A program made the translations under genes and the position numbers. The notes under the pieces are model-generated. The model was not told where the DNA came from. It saw only the letters and a list, made by a program, of their open reading frames with translations, and did no database searches. 64,000 nt of DNA from Sphingomonas taxi. Lineage in GTDB: Bacteria > Pseudomonadota > Alphaproteobacteria > Sphingomonadales > Sphingomonadaceae. The stretch is from positions 521,410 through 585,409 of the forward strand of contig QFQI01000002.1 of assembly GCA_003243195.1 (NCBI GenBank). Reading direction: 5' to 3'. Positions 8,963 to 18,022 of this stretch are shown piece after piece. The first letter of the stretch is position 1; each line of letters begins with the position of its first letter.

Positions 8963-10337
8963 GAGCGGTTCCAACCAGATGTGGGGCGGGCGGTTCGCCG
9001 AAGGGCCGGCCGCGGTGATGCGCGAGATAAACGCCTCCATCCCCTTCGACAAGCGGATGTGGCGGCAGGACGTGGCGGGCAGCCGCGCGCACGTCGCGAT
9101 GCTGGGCGCACAGGGCATCGTGTCCGCAACGGATGCCGCGGCGATCGGCGACGGGCTGGCGCAGGTCGCGGCGGGCTATGCCGATGGCGGCGTGCCCGAC
9201 GATCTGGCGATGGAGGACATCCATATGCTGACCGAGGCGCGGCTGTCGGACGCGATCGGTCCCGCCGCCGGCCGGTTGCATACCGCGCGCAGCCGCAACG
9301 ATCAGGTCGCGACCGACTTCCGCCTGTGGGTGCGCGACGCGACCGACCAGGTGCTTGCCGCGCTCGCCGCGCTGGACGCGGCGCTGCTGGCTCGCGCGGA
9401 GGAGCATGCCGACAGCGTGATGCCGGGCTTCACGCACCTGCAATCCGCGCAGCCGGTGACGCTGGGCCACCACCTGATGGCCTATCACGAGATGGTGGCG
9501 CGCGACGTGTCGCGCTTCACCGACAATCGCGCGCGCGGCAACCTGTGCCCGCTGGGCGCGGCGGCGCTGGCGGGGACCGGCTTCCCGATCGACCGCGCGG
9601 CGACCGCGGCGGCGCTGGGGTTCGACGGGCCGACGCGCAACAGCCTCGATTCGGTCAGCGACCGCGACTTCGCGCTCGATTATCTGATGGCGGCCGCGCA
9701 ATGCTCGCTGCACCTCAGCCGGCTGGCGGAGGAGTTCGTGCTCTGGGCGTCGCAGCCGTTCGGCTTCGTGTCGCTCAGCGATCAATGGTCGACGGGCAGC
9801 TCGATCATGCCGCAGAAGCGCAACCCCGACGCCGCCGAGCTGGTGCGCGGCCATGCCGGGCGGATCACCGGCTGCCTGGTCAGCCTGATGGTGACGATGA
9901 AGGGGCTGCCGCTGGCCTATTCCAAGGACATGCAGGACGACAAGCCGCCGGTGTTCGAATGCCACGATCTGCTGGCGATCTCGATCGCGGCGATGACCGG
10001 CATGGTGGAAAGCGCGACGTTCCGCACCGACCGGATGCGCGCGCTGGCCGAAAGCGGCTATGCCACCGCCACCGACCTTGCCGACTGGCTGGTGCGCGAG
10101 GGCGACGTGCCGTTCCGCGAGGCGCATCACATCACCGGTCGCGCGGTGGCGCGTGCCGAGGCCCTAGGCTGCACGCTCGACCAGGTGCCGCTCGCGGACC
10201 TGCAGGCGATCGATCCGCGGATCACCGCCGGCGTGTTCGACGTGCTGTCGGTGGATGCGTCGGTGGCCAGCCGGCGCAGCTTTGGCGGCACCGCGCCCGA
10301 TAACGTCCGCGCCGCGATCCGGGCCGCGCGCGCATGA
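8961..10337 (+). CDS. argH: argininosuccinate lyase
   Basis: Catalyses the last step of arginine synthesis, cleaving argininosuccinate to arginine and fumarate. The 458-residue protein opens with MSGSNQMWGGRFAEGP and contains the superfamily signature GSSIMPQKRNPD (Ser-Ser at 280-281, the mobile catalytic loop). HTARSRNDQ and the GFTHLQSAQPVTLGHH segment are also present. The frame is open far upstream (to 8517), but that part overlaps tlpA and has no ArgH similarity. It is followed, with ATGA overlap, by a small lipoprotein gene and then lysA. Confidence 0.95.
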   Translation: MSGSNQMWGGRFAEGPAAVMREINASIPFDKRMWRQDVAGSRAHVAMLGAQGIVSATDAAAIGDGLAQVAAGYADGGVPDDLAMEDIHMLTEARLSDAIGPAAGRLHTARSRNDQVATDFRLWVRDATDQVLAALAALDAALLARAEEHADSVMPGFTHLQSAQPVTLGHHLMAYHEMVARDVSRFTDNRARGNLCPLGAAALAGTGFPIDRAATAAALGFDGPTRNSLDSVSDRDFALDYLMAAAQCSLHLSRLAEEFVLWASQPFGFVSLSDQWSTGSSIMPQKRNPDAAELVRGHAGRITGCLVSLMVTMKGLPLAYSKDMQDDKPPVFECHDLLAISIAAMTGMVESATFRTDRMRALAESGYATATDLADWLVREGDVPFREAHHITGRAVARAEALGCTLDQVPLADLQAIDPRITAGVFDVLSVDASVASRRSFGGTAPDNVRAAIRAARA

Positions 10338-10579
10338 GGGTGCCGTCGCCGCTCGCCGCGCTCGCGCTGGCTCCGGCGCTGGCGGCGTGCGGATCGACGC
10401 AGGCGTTGAAGCCGAAGCCGGGCGCATCGCTGCCGGTCGCACCGTATGGCGCGCGGCAGACGCCCGACGTGAACGACCTGCTGACCCCGTCGGTACAGGC
10501 GCGCCCGCAGTGCACCGGCGAGGTACTGACCCGTTCGCAGCAGCGGCAGGACGACCCGTTCGACCTGCCGCCGCGCTGA
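10334..10579 (+). CDS. small lipoprotein between argH and lysA (LptM-like position)
   Basis: An 81-residue protein with a lipoprotein signal peptide ending at the lipobox ALAAC (Cys near residue 18), then GSTQALKPKPGASLPVAPYG and a hydrophilic, Pro-rich tail. It overlaps the argH stop by four bases and ends 22 bases before lysA. Short lipoproteins with a CG...LKP...P pattern in this neighbourhood are often placed in the LPS-assembly helper LptM/YifL group. That identity is inferred from position, signal and motif and is unproven here. Confidence 0.7.
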   Translation: MRVPSPLAALALAPALAACGSTQALKPKPGASLPVAPYGARQTPDVNDLLTPSVQARPQCTGEVLTRSQQRQDDPFDLPPR

Positions 10580-10601
10580 TTCCCCGATACGACGAGCTAC
10601 G

Positions 10602-11858
10602 ATGGACCATTTTCACTATCGCGACGGCGCCCTGTGGTGCGAGGGCGTGCCGCTGACGCGCATCGCCGAGGAGGTCGGGACGCCGGTCTACGTCTATTCC
10701 GCCGCCGCGTTCCGGGCGCAGGCGCGCGCGTTCCGTGACGCGCTGGCGGGCGTGCCGGACGTGCACCTCGCCTATGCGATTAAGGCCAATCCGAACGTCG
10801 CGGTGCTGCGCGTCGTGGCCAGCGAGGGTTATGGCGCCGACGTGGTGTCGGGCGGCGAGCTGGCGCGCGCGCTGGCGGCGGGCATTCCGGCGGAGGGGGT
10901 CGTCTTCTCGGGCGTCGGCAAGACGCGGGCCGAGCTGGTGCGCGGGCTGGAGGCCGGGATCGGCCAGTTCAATCTGGAGCTGGAGGAGGAGGGCGTCGTG
11001 CTGGCGGGGCTCGCGCACGAACGCGGGCTGACCGCGCGCGCGGTGCTGCGCGTCAACCCCGATGTGGACGCGGGCACGCATGCCAAGATCTCCACCGGGC
11101 GCAAGGAGAACAAGTTCGGCGTTCCCATCGACCAGGCGCCGGCGATGTATGCGCGGCTCTCCGCGCTGCCCGGCCTGTCGATGCAGGGCGTGGCGATCCA
11201 CATCGGCAGCCAGTTGTTCGATCTGGCGCCGCTGGAGGCCGCCTATGTCCGCGTGAAGGCGCTGGTCGATGAGCTGCGCGGCGCGGGGCATGCGGTGACG
11301 CGCGTCGATCTCGGCGGCGGGCTGGGCGTGCGCTACAAGGCCAGCGACCGGCCCCGCACCCCGGCCGAATATGGCGCGATGGTGGAGCGGGTGACGAAGG
11401 GCTGGGACGTGCAGCTCATGTTCGAGCCCGGCCGCGTGATCGCGGGCAATGCCGGCGTGCTGCTGACGCGCGTGATCTGGGTGAAGCCGGGCGTCGTGCA
11501 CCCCTATGTGATCGTCGATGCGGCGATGAACGACCTTGCGCGCCCGGCGCTGTACGATGCGTGGCACGATGTCGATGCCGTGGTGCCGAGCGGCGAGCGG
11601 ATGACCGCCAATGTCGCCGGGCCGGTCTGCGAGACAGGGGACACGTTCGCGATGGCGCGCGAGATGGATCGGATGGCCGGCGGCGATCTTGCCGTGCTGC
11701 GCACCGCCGGCGCCTATGGCGCGACGATGGCATCGACCTACAACAGCCGCGCGCTGGTGCCCGAGGTGCTGGTGGACGGCGACCGTTATGCGGTGGTGGC
11801 GGACCGGATCGCGGCGGAGACGATCCTGGCGGCCGAACGCGTGCCGGAATGGCTGTAA
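10602..11858 (+). CDS. lysA: diaminopimelate decarboxylase
   Basis: PLP enzyme of fold type III that converts meso-diaminopimelate to lysine. The 418-residue protein has the PLP lysine (Lys61) in YAIKANPN, the glycine loop DLGGGLGV, the substrate motif GPVCETGD and the closing AYGATMASTYNSR. It starts at MDHFHYRDG and is part of the plus-strand run after argH and the small lipoprotein gene. Confidence 0.95.
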   Translation: MDHFHYRDGALWCEGVPLTRIAEEVGTPVYVYSAAAFRAQARAFRDALAGVPDVHLAYAIKANPNVAVLRVVASEGYGADVVSGGELARALAAGIPAEGVVFSGVGKTRAELVRGLEAGIGQFNLELEEEGVVLAGLAHERGLTARAVLRVNPDVDAGTHAKISTGRKENKFGVPIDQAPAMYARLSALPGLSMQGVAIHIGSQLFDLAPLEAAYVRVKALVDELRGAGHAVTRVDLGGGLGVRYKASDRPRTPAEYGAMVERVTKGWDVQLMFEPGRVIAGNAGVLLTRVIWVKPGVVHPYVIVDAAMNDLARPALYDAWHDVDAVVPSGERMTANVAGPVCETGDTFAMAREMDRMAGGDLAVLRTAGAYGATMASTYNSRALVPEVLVDGDRYAVVADRIAAETILAAERVPEWL

Positions 11859-11913
11859 CGGCGCGCGGCGCGGGGGCGGCGTCTGTCTCCGCCCCGCGCT
11901 GGCGGCGCGTGGC

Positions 11914-12669
11914 ATGACCCTGCACAGCCTGCCGGTGTTCCTGCGCCTGAACGGCCGCCCGGTGATCCTTGTCGGCGACGGCGAGGCGGCGGCGGCGAAA
12001 CGGCGGTTGCTGGAGCGCGCCGGGGCGGTGATCGTTGGCGAGGACGACCGCGACGCGCGGCTGGCGATCGTCGCGGACGATGCGTCGGCGGTGGCGCGAT
12101 TGCGCGCGCGCGGCGTGCTGGTCAATGCCGTCGACCGGCCGGAATGGTGCGACTTCACGTTGCCTGCGATCGTCGACCGCGCGCCGGTGCTGGTGGCGAT
12201 CGGCACCGGCGGTGTCTCGGCAGGGCTGGCGGCGGCGCTGCGGCAGCGGCTGGAGACGTTGCTGCCCGCCTCGCTCGGACGGCTGGCGGAGGCGCTGCAT
12301 GCCGCGCGCGGGGCGTTGCGGACCAGCCTCCCCGATGGCGCGGCGCGGCGGCGCGCGATCGGCGCGGCGCTGGCGCCCGGCGCGGCGCTTGATCCGCTCG
12401 GCGACTATGACGGGCGGGACGCGGCGCGGGCGGTGGGCGCGGCGGTGGCGGCGACCGGCGTGGTGCGGCTGGTGCTCGGATCCGCCGATCCCGACGACCT
12501 GACGCTGCGCCACGCACGGCTGCTCGCCGCCGCCGACCGCGTGACGCATCGCGCCGACGTGCCCGTCGCGATCCTCGACCGCGCCCGCGCCGATGCGGTG
12601 CGCGAGGCGTGCGATGCACCGCCGGAGGCGGGGGACGGGCTGACGGTCGATCTGGCGATGGCGCGATGA
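11914..12669 (+). CDS. siroheme synthase-like precorrin-2 dehydrogenase with SUMT-like remnant
   Basis: A 251-residue protein resembling the N-terminal half of CysG, which oxidises precorrin-2 to sirohydrochlorin and inserts iron to give siroheme for sulfite or nitrite reductase. It opens MTLHSLPVFLRLNGRP followed by the dinucleotide loop VILVGDGEAAAAKRRLL, and the middle has TLPAIVDRAPVLVAIGTGG. The last about 60 residues (VRLVLGSADPDDLTLRHARLL) resemble the first strand-helix of the SUMT methyltransferase but stop there. It is therefore not a full trifunctional CysG. A separate SUMT must come from elsewhere. Confidence 0.78.
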   Translation: MTLHSLPVFLRLNGRPVILVGDGEAAAAKRRLLERAGAVIVGEDDRDARLAIVADDASAVARLRARGVLVNAVDRPEWCDFTLPAIVDRAPVLVAIGTGGVSAGLAAALRQRLETLLPASLGRLAEALHAARGALRTSLPDGAARRRAIGAALAPGAALDPLGDYDGRDAARAVGAAVAATGVVRLVLGSADPDDLTLRHARLLAAADRVTHRADVPVAILDRARADAVREACDAPPEAGDGLTVDLAMAR

Positions 12670-13622
12670 GCGGCTTTGCGTGGCGCGTCGCTGAGGACGG
12701 GAGCGCACGGGAAGCCTCGCCCGCCGAGGCGCTGCACGGCGAGGCGGCATTGCGCTGGGTGCATCTGGCCACCAACACCGAACAGGCGCAGGCGTGGTTG
12801 CGTGACGAGGCGCGGCTGGAGCCGTTCACCGTCGAGGCGCTGACCGCCGCCGAGACGCGCCCGCGCGCGGAGAAGATCGGCCATGGCGCGTTCGTCAACC
12901 TGCGCGGACGCACCGACGAGGAACTCGATTCGTCGGACATGCTGGCGTCGATCCGTATGTGGGCGTCGCGGGGGCGCGTCATCACCGTATCGCGCAAGCA
13001 TCTGACGGTACTGGAGGATGTGGTGGCGCAGGTGAAGGAGGGCGCGATCCGCGATCCCGGCGACCTGATCGCCGCCTTCGCCACCGCGATCACCGCCGAC
13101 CTGGATCCCGTCGTCGCCGATCTGGGCGACTGGCTGGACGATTGCGAGCAGGGGCTGGCATCGGACCGGGTGTTCGAGCTGCGCCGCGGCGTCACGAAGG
13201 TGCGGTCGGAGGCGATCAACTATCGCCGCTTCCTCAGCCCGCAGCGGATCGCGCTGGAGCGGCTGGCGGCGCTGCCCGGCGACTGGCTGGCGGAGGATGA
13301 TCGCGCGCATCTGTCCGCCGCCGCCGACCGCGCGGCGCGCATGGCGGAAGAGGTGGAGGCGATCCGCGAGCGCGCCGCGCTGATGCACGAGGCGCTGAGC
13401 GACCTGCGCGCGGAGCAGCTCGACCAGCGCAGCCTGGTGATCGCGATGGTGGCGATGGTGTTCCTGCCGCTGACGTTCCTGACCGGCCTGTACGGGATGA
13501 ACGTGAAGGGACTGCCCTATGCCGAGGCGCCGTGGGCGTTCGACGCGATCGCGGGCGCCTGCGCGCTGATCGCGGCGGGCGTGGTGATCTACTTCGTCCG
13601 CCGGCACTGGTTCCGGCGATAG
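12666..13622 (+). CDS. zntB: CorA-family zinc transporter
   Basis: A 318-residue member of the CorA/ZntB family: a long cytoplasmic N-terminal domain rich in charged helices, then two C-terminal transmembrane helices (about residues 258-280 and 290-312). The signature after the first helix is YGMNVKGLPY, which carries the GMN selectivity motif; overall similarity and the ZntB-like N-terminus favour a zinc efflux or uptake role over Mg2+. It overlaps the previous gene by ATGA and ends only four bases from the convergent fliS stop, with no room for a separate terminator. Confidence 0.82.
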   Translation: MSGFAWRVAEDGSAREASPAEALHGEAALRWVHLATNTEQAQAWLRDEARLEPFTVEALTAAETRPRAEKIGHGAFVNLRGRTDEELDSSDMLASIRMWASRGRVITVSRKHLTVLEDVVAQVKEGAIRDPGDLIAAFATAITADLDPVVADLGDWLDDCEQGLASDRVFELRRGVTKVRSEAINYRRFLSPQRIALERLAALPGDWLAEDDRAHLSAAADRAARMAEEVEAIRERAALMHEALSDLRAEQLDQRSLVIAMVAMVFLPLTFLTGLYGMNVKGLPYAEAPWAFDAIAGACALIAAGVVIYFVRRHWFRR

Positions 13623-13626
13623 CGCC

Positions 13627-14025
13627 TCACGCCGCGCGCGCCTGTTTCCACGCGCCGGCGATCTCCTCCAGCTCGGCGGCGACCGCCAGGAACGGCGCGC
13701 CGTCGGTTCCGATGCTGGCATCCACCACCTGGCGACGGCAGCCGGCATAGAAGCGCGCGAGGATCCGCGAGACGTCGCCGCCCTTCTCGAAATCCAGGTT
13801 CGCCTCCAGCGCGAACAGGATCGAGGTCGCGCGGGTCACGCGTTCGCTGCGCGTCGCGAACTGCCTGCGGTCGGCCGCCCAGGCGGCGACGCGCAGCGCC
13901 TGCGTCAGCTCCTCGTACAGCAACTGGACGAGCGCCGGGCCGTCGGCGGCCGCGGTACGGCCGGCGAGGTCGATCTCGCGATAGGTGCGCGCCGGATCGC
14001 GCAGCAGGGCGGAAGCATAGGCCAT
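13627..14025 (-). CDS. fliS: flagellin export chaperone FliS
   Basis: A cytosolic 132-residue, mostly helical protein that binds the C-terminus of flagellin and keeps it unfolded until export. The FliS pattern is visible in LVQLLYEELTQALRVA near residues 33-48, and in ILFALEANLDFEKGG with the usual LD pair. It is the last gene of block A, 22 bases after fliD, matching the common fliD-fliS order. It converges on zntB. Confidence 0.87.
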   Translation of the reverse strand: MAYASALLRDPARTYREIDLAGRTAAADGPALVQLLYEELTQALRVAAWAADRRQFATRSERVTRATSILFALEANLDFEKGGDVSRILARFYAGCRRQVVDASIGTDGAPFLAVAAELEEIAGAWKQARAA

Positions 14026-14047
14026 GGTCTGTTCTCTGCTCTCTCTG

Positions 14048-15583
14048 TCAGCCCGTCGACTTGGTCCAGTTGTCGATCTGTTGCGTCATGAACGACTGGG
14101 TCGCCTTGTACGCGCTGACGCGCGCATTCATGCTGGCATATTGCTGTGTCAGCCGTTTCGAGAAGTTGCTGGCCTGCTCGTCGATCTTCGCGGTCTGCTT
14201 GGTCAGGTCGTCCTGCGCCTTGCGCAGCTTCGTGTCGGTGGCGGTCAGGCCGTAGATCGAGCTGCCCGAAGTCAGCTTCATCGACTGCATCGCGGCATTG
14301 ATGCCGGTCGCGCCGAAGCTGTTGGGGGTGAACATCGCCTCGATCGCGTCGGGCGAATCCTTCATCGCCTGGGTCAGCGCGGCCTCGTCGATCTCCATCT
14401 CGCCGGACGTCTTGTTGGTCCGCACGCCGATCGCCGCCAGCGTCGCGGGTGCGCCGGGCTTCGCGTCGGGCAGCAGCGTCCGGCTGTTGAAGCCTTGCAG
14501 CGTGCGCAACAATTGCGTCGCGGCCGGATCGGCGCGCAGCGTGCCGTCGATCGCGTTCGTCTGTTCCTTCACCTTGGTCAGCAGGTCGTTGAACGTGTCG
14601 ACGAAATCCTTGACCGCGTTGGTCAGCGCCGTTTCCGGGCGCGTGCCGGTCAGCGTGGTGGTGCCGGTGCCGGTCAGCGTCAGCTTCACGCCGGGCACCA
14701 GATCGCTGACGTCGTTGCTGGCGCGTTCCACCGCCACGCCGTCCACCACCAGCCGCGCGTTGGCGGACGGGGTGCCGATCGTCATCTTCGAGGCCGACGA
14801 CGCGCCCGCGCCGACGTCGAGCTGCGCCAGCGTGCTGCCGGCATCGGCCGCGGTCAGCGTGAACGCCTGCGTCGTGCCGCTCTGGCCCTTGAGCGAGAGA
14901 TACGCGCCGCCGTCGGCATCGCTGACCACCGAGGCGGTGACGCCGGCGTTCTTGGCGTTGATTGCCGCGGCGACGCCCGAGAGCGTGTTGTTGGTGGTGT
15001 CGATGGTGATCGCGAACGACGTCGCGGTGCCGTCGGCCTTGCTGCCGGTGGTCAGCGCAGTCATCGCGCCGCCCGTATAGGTGGCGGTGCCGACGTTGAG
15101 CGTCAGCGTGCCGGACGCGAAGGTGGTGGTGGCCGGCGTCGCGAACTTGCTGCTGGTCGCCGATTGCGCGCTGGCCAGCGCGTCGACGCGCACGGTGGTG
15201 GAGGCGGTGGCGGAGACGGCCGCCCCGGAAATGGCCGACGCGCCCGCCACCTTCGTGTCGCTGCTGTTGGGTTGCGTCGCCAGCGTGCCGCCCGTCACCA
15301 GCGTGTTCACCGCCTTTGCGAAATCGCTGACGTAACTCTTCAGCGTCGACGCGCCGGAGATCTGCGCGGTCAGCTTCTCGGTCTTGGCGGTGATCTGCGC
15401 GCGCTTGGCGGCGAACTGCGCCGTGACGAGCTGGGTGACCAGCGTGTCGGTGTCGACGCCCGATCCCGAGCCGAGCGAGGTCAGGACCGAGTTGGCCGCA
15501 GCCTTAGCCGCCGCCGCCGCGCTGGTCACGGCCGGTGTCGGCGTCGGGGTCGGGGTCGCCGTGCTGCTGGTGATCGTCGCCAT
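14048..15583 (-). CDS. fliD: flagellar filament cap protein FliD
   Basis: The cap that guides flagellin polymerisation at the filament tip. The 511-residue protein has an Ala/Thr/Pro-rich start, then the conserved GSGSGVDTDTLVTQLV, a variable Thr/Ala/Gly-rich middle with a FliD_N/FliD_C arrangement, and a C-terminal helical region (LDEQASNFSKRL-type) that ends in a Trp-containing tail. GGAGAG lies just before the ATG. A sigma-28 promoter sits between it and flhB, as expected for a late gene. Confidence 0.92.
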   Translation of the reverse strand: MATITSSTATPTPTPTPAVTSAAAAAKAAANSVLTSLGSGSGVDTDTLVTQLVTAQFAAKRAQITAKTEKLTAQISGASTLKSYVSDFAKAVNTLVTGGTLATQPNSSDTKVAGASAISGAAVSATASTTVRVDALASAQSATSSKFATPATTTFASGTLTLNVGTATYTGGAMTALTTGSKADGTATSFAITIDTTNNTLSGVAAAINAKNAGVTASVVSDADGGAYLSLKGQSGTTQAFTLTAADAGSTLAQLDVGAGASSASKMTIGTPSANARLVVDGVAVERASNDVSDLVPGVKLTLTGTGTTTLTGTRPETALTNAVKDFVDTFNDLLTKVKEQTNAIDGTLRADPAATQLLRTLQGFNSRTLLPDAKPGAPATLAAIGVRTNKTSGEMEIDEAALTQAMKDSPDAIEAMFTPNSFGATGINAAMQSMKLTSGSSIYGLTATDTKLRKAQDDLTKQTAKIDEQASNFSKRLTQQYASMNARVSAYKATQSFMTQQIDNWTKSTG

Positions 15584-15593
15584 GATGCTCTCC

Positions 15594-15620
15594 TAAACGG
15601 CCGGGCGCCGCGGTTCTTTA
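15594..15620 (-). promoter_or_regulatory. sigma-28 promoter of fliD
   Basis: Minus strand TAAAGAAC (15620-15613), an 11-base spacer and GCCGTTTA (15601-15594) match the FliA consensus TAAAGTTT-N11-GCCGATAA and the fliC and flgM promoters in this window. The -35 begins inside the flhB TAA stop. The predicted start would leave a leader of only about four to five bases before the fliD ATG, so the GGAGAG ribosome site would serve only read-through mRNA. Confidence 0.78.
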
Positions 15621-16742
15621 CACATGCGGGACGCCATTTTCGTCGAATCGTGCACCCGGCGGCACCTCGATCGCCGGCTGCGTGCCGCCGGCCTGCGCGT
15701 TCAGCCCGAAGACGAAGGCGAGCACGGTGGCGATCGCGACGTACAGGTCGTCGCGCACCTCCTGCCCCTCGCGGCTGGTGTAATAGACCGCACGCGCCAG
15801 CGCCGGATATTCCATGATCGGCAGCGCATGCTCCCTGGCCGCCTCGCGGATCGCCAGCGCCAGCGCGCCGCGTCCCTTGGCGACCACCACCGGCACCTGG
15901 TCACGCCCGCGATCGTAGCGCAACGCGACCGAGAAGTGCGTCGGATTGGTGAGCACGACATGCGCCTGCGCCACCGCCTTGCGCATGCCGCCCGACAGCA
16001 GCTCGCGCTGCTTCATGCGCATGTGGCCCTTCATCTCCGGGTTGCCGTCGCTGTCCTTGTGCTCGTCCTTCACCTCCTGCTTGGTCATGCGCAGCTTGCG
16101 CAGGAGCTGCATGATCTGCGTCGGCACGTCGATCAGCGCGATCGCCAGCAATCCCATCGCCATCACCATCAGCACGTGCGTCAGCGTGGCGCCCAGCCCC
16201 GCCAGCGCGACCGTCAGGTTGGAGGAGGCAAGCCCGAAGCTGAAATGCGCGGTCTGCCACAGCATCCACGCGCCGATCGCGCCGAGCAGCGTGACCTTCA
16301 TCAGCGACTTGCCCAGTTCGATCCAGCCCTGCATGCCGATGATGCGCTTGATCCCCGAACCGGGATTGATCCGCGACGCCTTGGGCGCGAGCAGCCCGGC
16401 GTTGAAGCCCAGCGAGCCCAGCCCCGCCTGGCTGGCGATCGCCGCGCCGATGGTGATCGCGAACAGCGTGCCGAGCGGCGCGGCGAGCTTCCACCCGGCC
16501 TGGATCAGCGGGCGCCAGGGCTGGAAGTCCTCCACGTCGGCGCGCCCGAAGCTGAAGCTGGCCGCCATCACCTCGCGGCACGCGGCGAGCAGCGCCGGGC
16601 CGAAGAACATCATCCACGAAATGCCCGCCAGCACCACCAGCGCGGTGGCGAGGTCGCGGCTCTTGAGGACGTCGCCCTTCTCCCGCGCGTCGTTGCGACG
16701 CTTCTGGGTCGGGGCTTCTGTCTTGTCGCCACCCTCCGACAT
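15618..16742 (-). CDS. flhB: flagellar export switch protein FlhB
   Basis: Inner-membrane component of the flagellar type III export gate that switches substrate from hook to filament proteins. The 374-residue protein has a basic N-terminus (DKTEAPTQKRRNDAREKG), four hydrophobic segments between about residues 30 and 210, and a cytoplasmic domain with the autocleavage site NPTH (Asn266-Pro267) in VVLTNPTHFSVALRY. The start codon shares one base with the fliR stop (TGATG). Confidence 0.95.
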   Translation of the reverse strand: MSEGGDKTEAPTQKRRNDAREKGDVLKSRDLATALVVLAGISWMMFFGPALLAACREVMAASFSFGRADVEDFQPWRPLIQAGWKLAAPLGTLFAITIGAAIASQAGLGSLGFNAGLLAPKASRINPGSGIKRIIGMQGWIELGKSLMKVTLLGAIGAWMLWQTAHFSFGLASSNLTVALAGLGATLTHVLMVMAMGLLAIALIDVPTQIMQLLRKLRMTKQEVKDEHKDSDGNPEMKGHMRMKQRELLSGGMRKAVAQAHVVLTNPTHFSVALRYDRGRDQVPVVVAKGRGALALAIREAAREHALPIMEYPALARAVYYTSREGQEVRDDLYVAIATVLAFVFGLNAQAGGTQPAIEVPPGARFDENGVPHV

Positions 16743-17515
16743 CAGCCGAGCACCAGGCTTTGCGTGGCGGCCAGCCCTTCACGCACGATGACCAGCAGAT
16801 AGTCGCCCATCGCCGGCAGCGCGATCGCGATGCTGACCACGCCGACCGCCAGGCTGGCGGGCAGCCCGACCGAGAACAGGTTGAGCGCCGGGGCGGAGCG
16901 CGACAGCATCCCCATGACGAGGTTCAGGCACAGCAGCAGGAAACCGACCGGCAACGCCAGCAGCAGCCCGGCCGTGAACGCATAGCCGCCGAACAGCGCG
17001 ATGTCGCGCAACTGCCCCGCCGCCAGCCATGCCGCGCCGGGCGGGAGCGCGACATAGCTCTTCACCAGCATGTCGACCAGCACGAGGTGTCCGTCGAGCG
17101 ACAGGAACAGCAAGGTGAGCAGGATCGACAGGAACTGGCCGATCGCGGGGCTGGAGCGGCCGGAATTGGGGTCGATCATGTTGGCGAAGCCGATCCCCAT
17201 CGACCCGCCGATGATCTCGCCCGCGACCAGCGGCGCGGCGAACGCGATCTGGATGACGAAGCCGATCGCCAGCCCCACCAGCGCCTCCGCCGCCACCGCG
17301 ACGAAGGTGGCGAGCGCGAAGACCGTCGGCGGCACCTGGATGGTCGTGCTGCCCAGCACCAGCACGCCGATCGCGCCCGACAGCGTGATGCGTACCGGCA
17401 GCGGCACGGAGACGTTGCCGAACACCGGCGCGGCGATCAACGCCGCCCCGACGCGCACCATCACGAAGATCAGCGCCCAGAGCTGCGGTTCGATGGCGAG
17501 GCCGAATCCTAGCAT
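16742..17515 (-). CDS. fliR: flagellar export gate protein FliR
   Basis: Membrane protein of the FliPQR export gate with about six hydrophobic helices over 257 residues, containing the family segments FVMVRVGAALIAAPVFGN and LPPGAAWLA. The ATG at 17515 (MLGFGLAIEP) fits the family N-terminus; another start at 17551 adds MARGARALAACA, and neither has a convincing ribosome site. It overlaps flhB by one base. It is separated from fliQ by about 160 bases, unusual for genes that normally touch; that gap holds a CGCGGC-TTC-GCCGCG hairpin (17595-17609). Confidence 0.92.
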   Translation of the reverse strand: MLGFGLAIEPQLWALIFVMVRVGAALIAAPVFGNVSVPLPVRITLSGAIGVLVLGSTTIQVPPTVFALATFVAVAAEALVGLAIGFVIQIAFAAPLVAGEIIGGSMGIGFANMIDPNSGRSSPAIGQFLSILLTLLFLSLDGHLVLVDMLVKSYVALPPGAAWLAAGQLRDIALFGGYAFTAGLLLALPVGFLLLCLNLVMGMLSRSAPALNLFSVGLPASLAVGVVSIAIALPAMGDYLLVIVREGLAATQSLVLG

Positions 17516-17678
17516 CGCGCAGGCCGCGAGAGCGCGCGCGCCGCGCGCCATAGGGCCGGGCGCGGCCGGTGGACGCCCGGCATCCGTCGGACGACGCGGC
17601 TTCGCCGCGGAGCCGCCACCGTTGCCGTTACCTCATCCACCGCCTGCGTTGGGGTGACAGGGAAACACCGGGGCACGA

Positions 17679-17960
17679 CTATCGCACCAGATCCGGGATG
17701 CGCGCGAAGATCTCGGTCGTGAAGTCGCTGAGCAGCCCGAGGATCATCGCGCCGAACACCATGATCGACACCGCGACCACGATCAGCTTGGGCACGAAGC
17801 TCAGCGTCTGTTCGTTGATCGAGGTGGCGGCCTGGATCATGCCCAGGATCAGCCCCGACAGCAGCGCCGGGATCAGGATCGGCGCGGTCGCGAGCGCCAG
17901 TACCCACATGGTCTGGTTGGCGACCGTCAGGAAATAATCGGCATCGACGAGCGGGTGCAT
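17679..17960 (-). CDS. fliQ: flagellar export gate protein FliQ
   Basis: A 93-residue protein with two transmembrane helices (about residues 17-40 and 57-80), the standard size for FliQ, which packs with FliP and FliR at the centre of the export gate. Conserved segments are GLILGMIQAATSINEQTL and the following SFVPKLI. The gene is flanked on both sides by non-coding dyad elements that separate it from fliP and fliR. Confidence 0.94.
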   Translation of the reverse strand: MHPLVDADYFLTVANQTMWVLALATAPILIPALLSGLILGMIQAATSINEQTLSFVPKLIVVAVSIMVFGAMILGLLSDFTTEIFARIPDLVR

Positions 17961-17980
17961 GGCGGTTCACTCTTCTCTTC

Positions 17981-18022
17981 GTCATTCTCGCGCGCGCGGA
18001 TCGCGATCCTTGCGGGGATGAC
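17981..18022. repeat. imperfect palindromic intergenic element (copy 1)
   Basis: GTCATTCTCGC at 17981-17991 and GCGGGGATGAC at 18012-18022 form an imperfect inverted repeat, with G-T compatible mismatches, in the fliP-fliQ gap. A tighter copy of the same arms lies at 36435-36460. Such short GTCATCCCCGC palindromes are dispersed in many alphaproteobacterial genomes. Confidence 0.6.
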
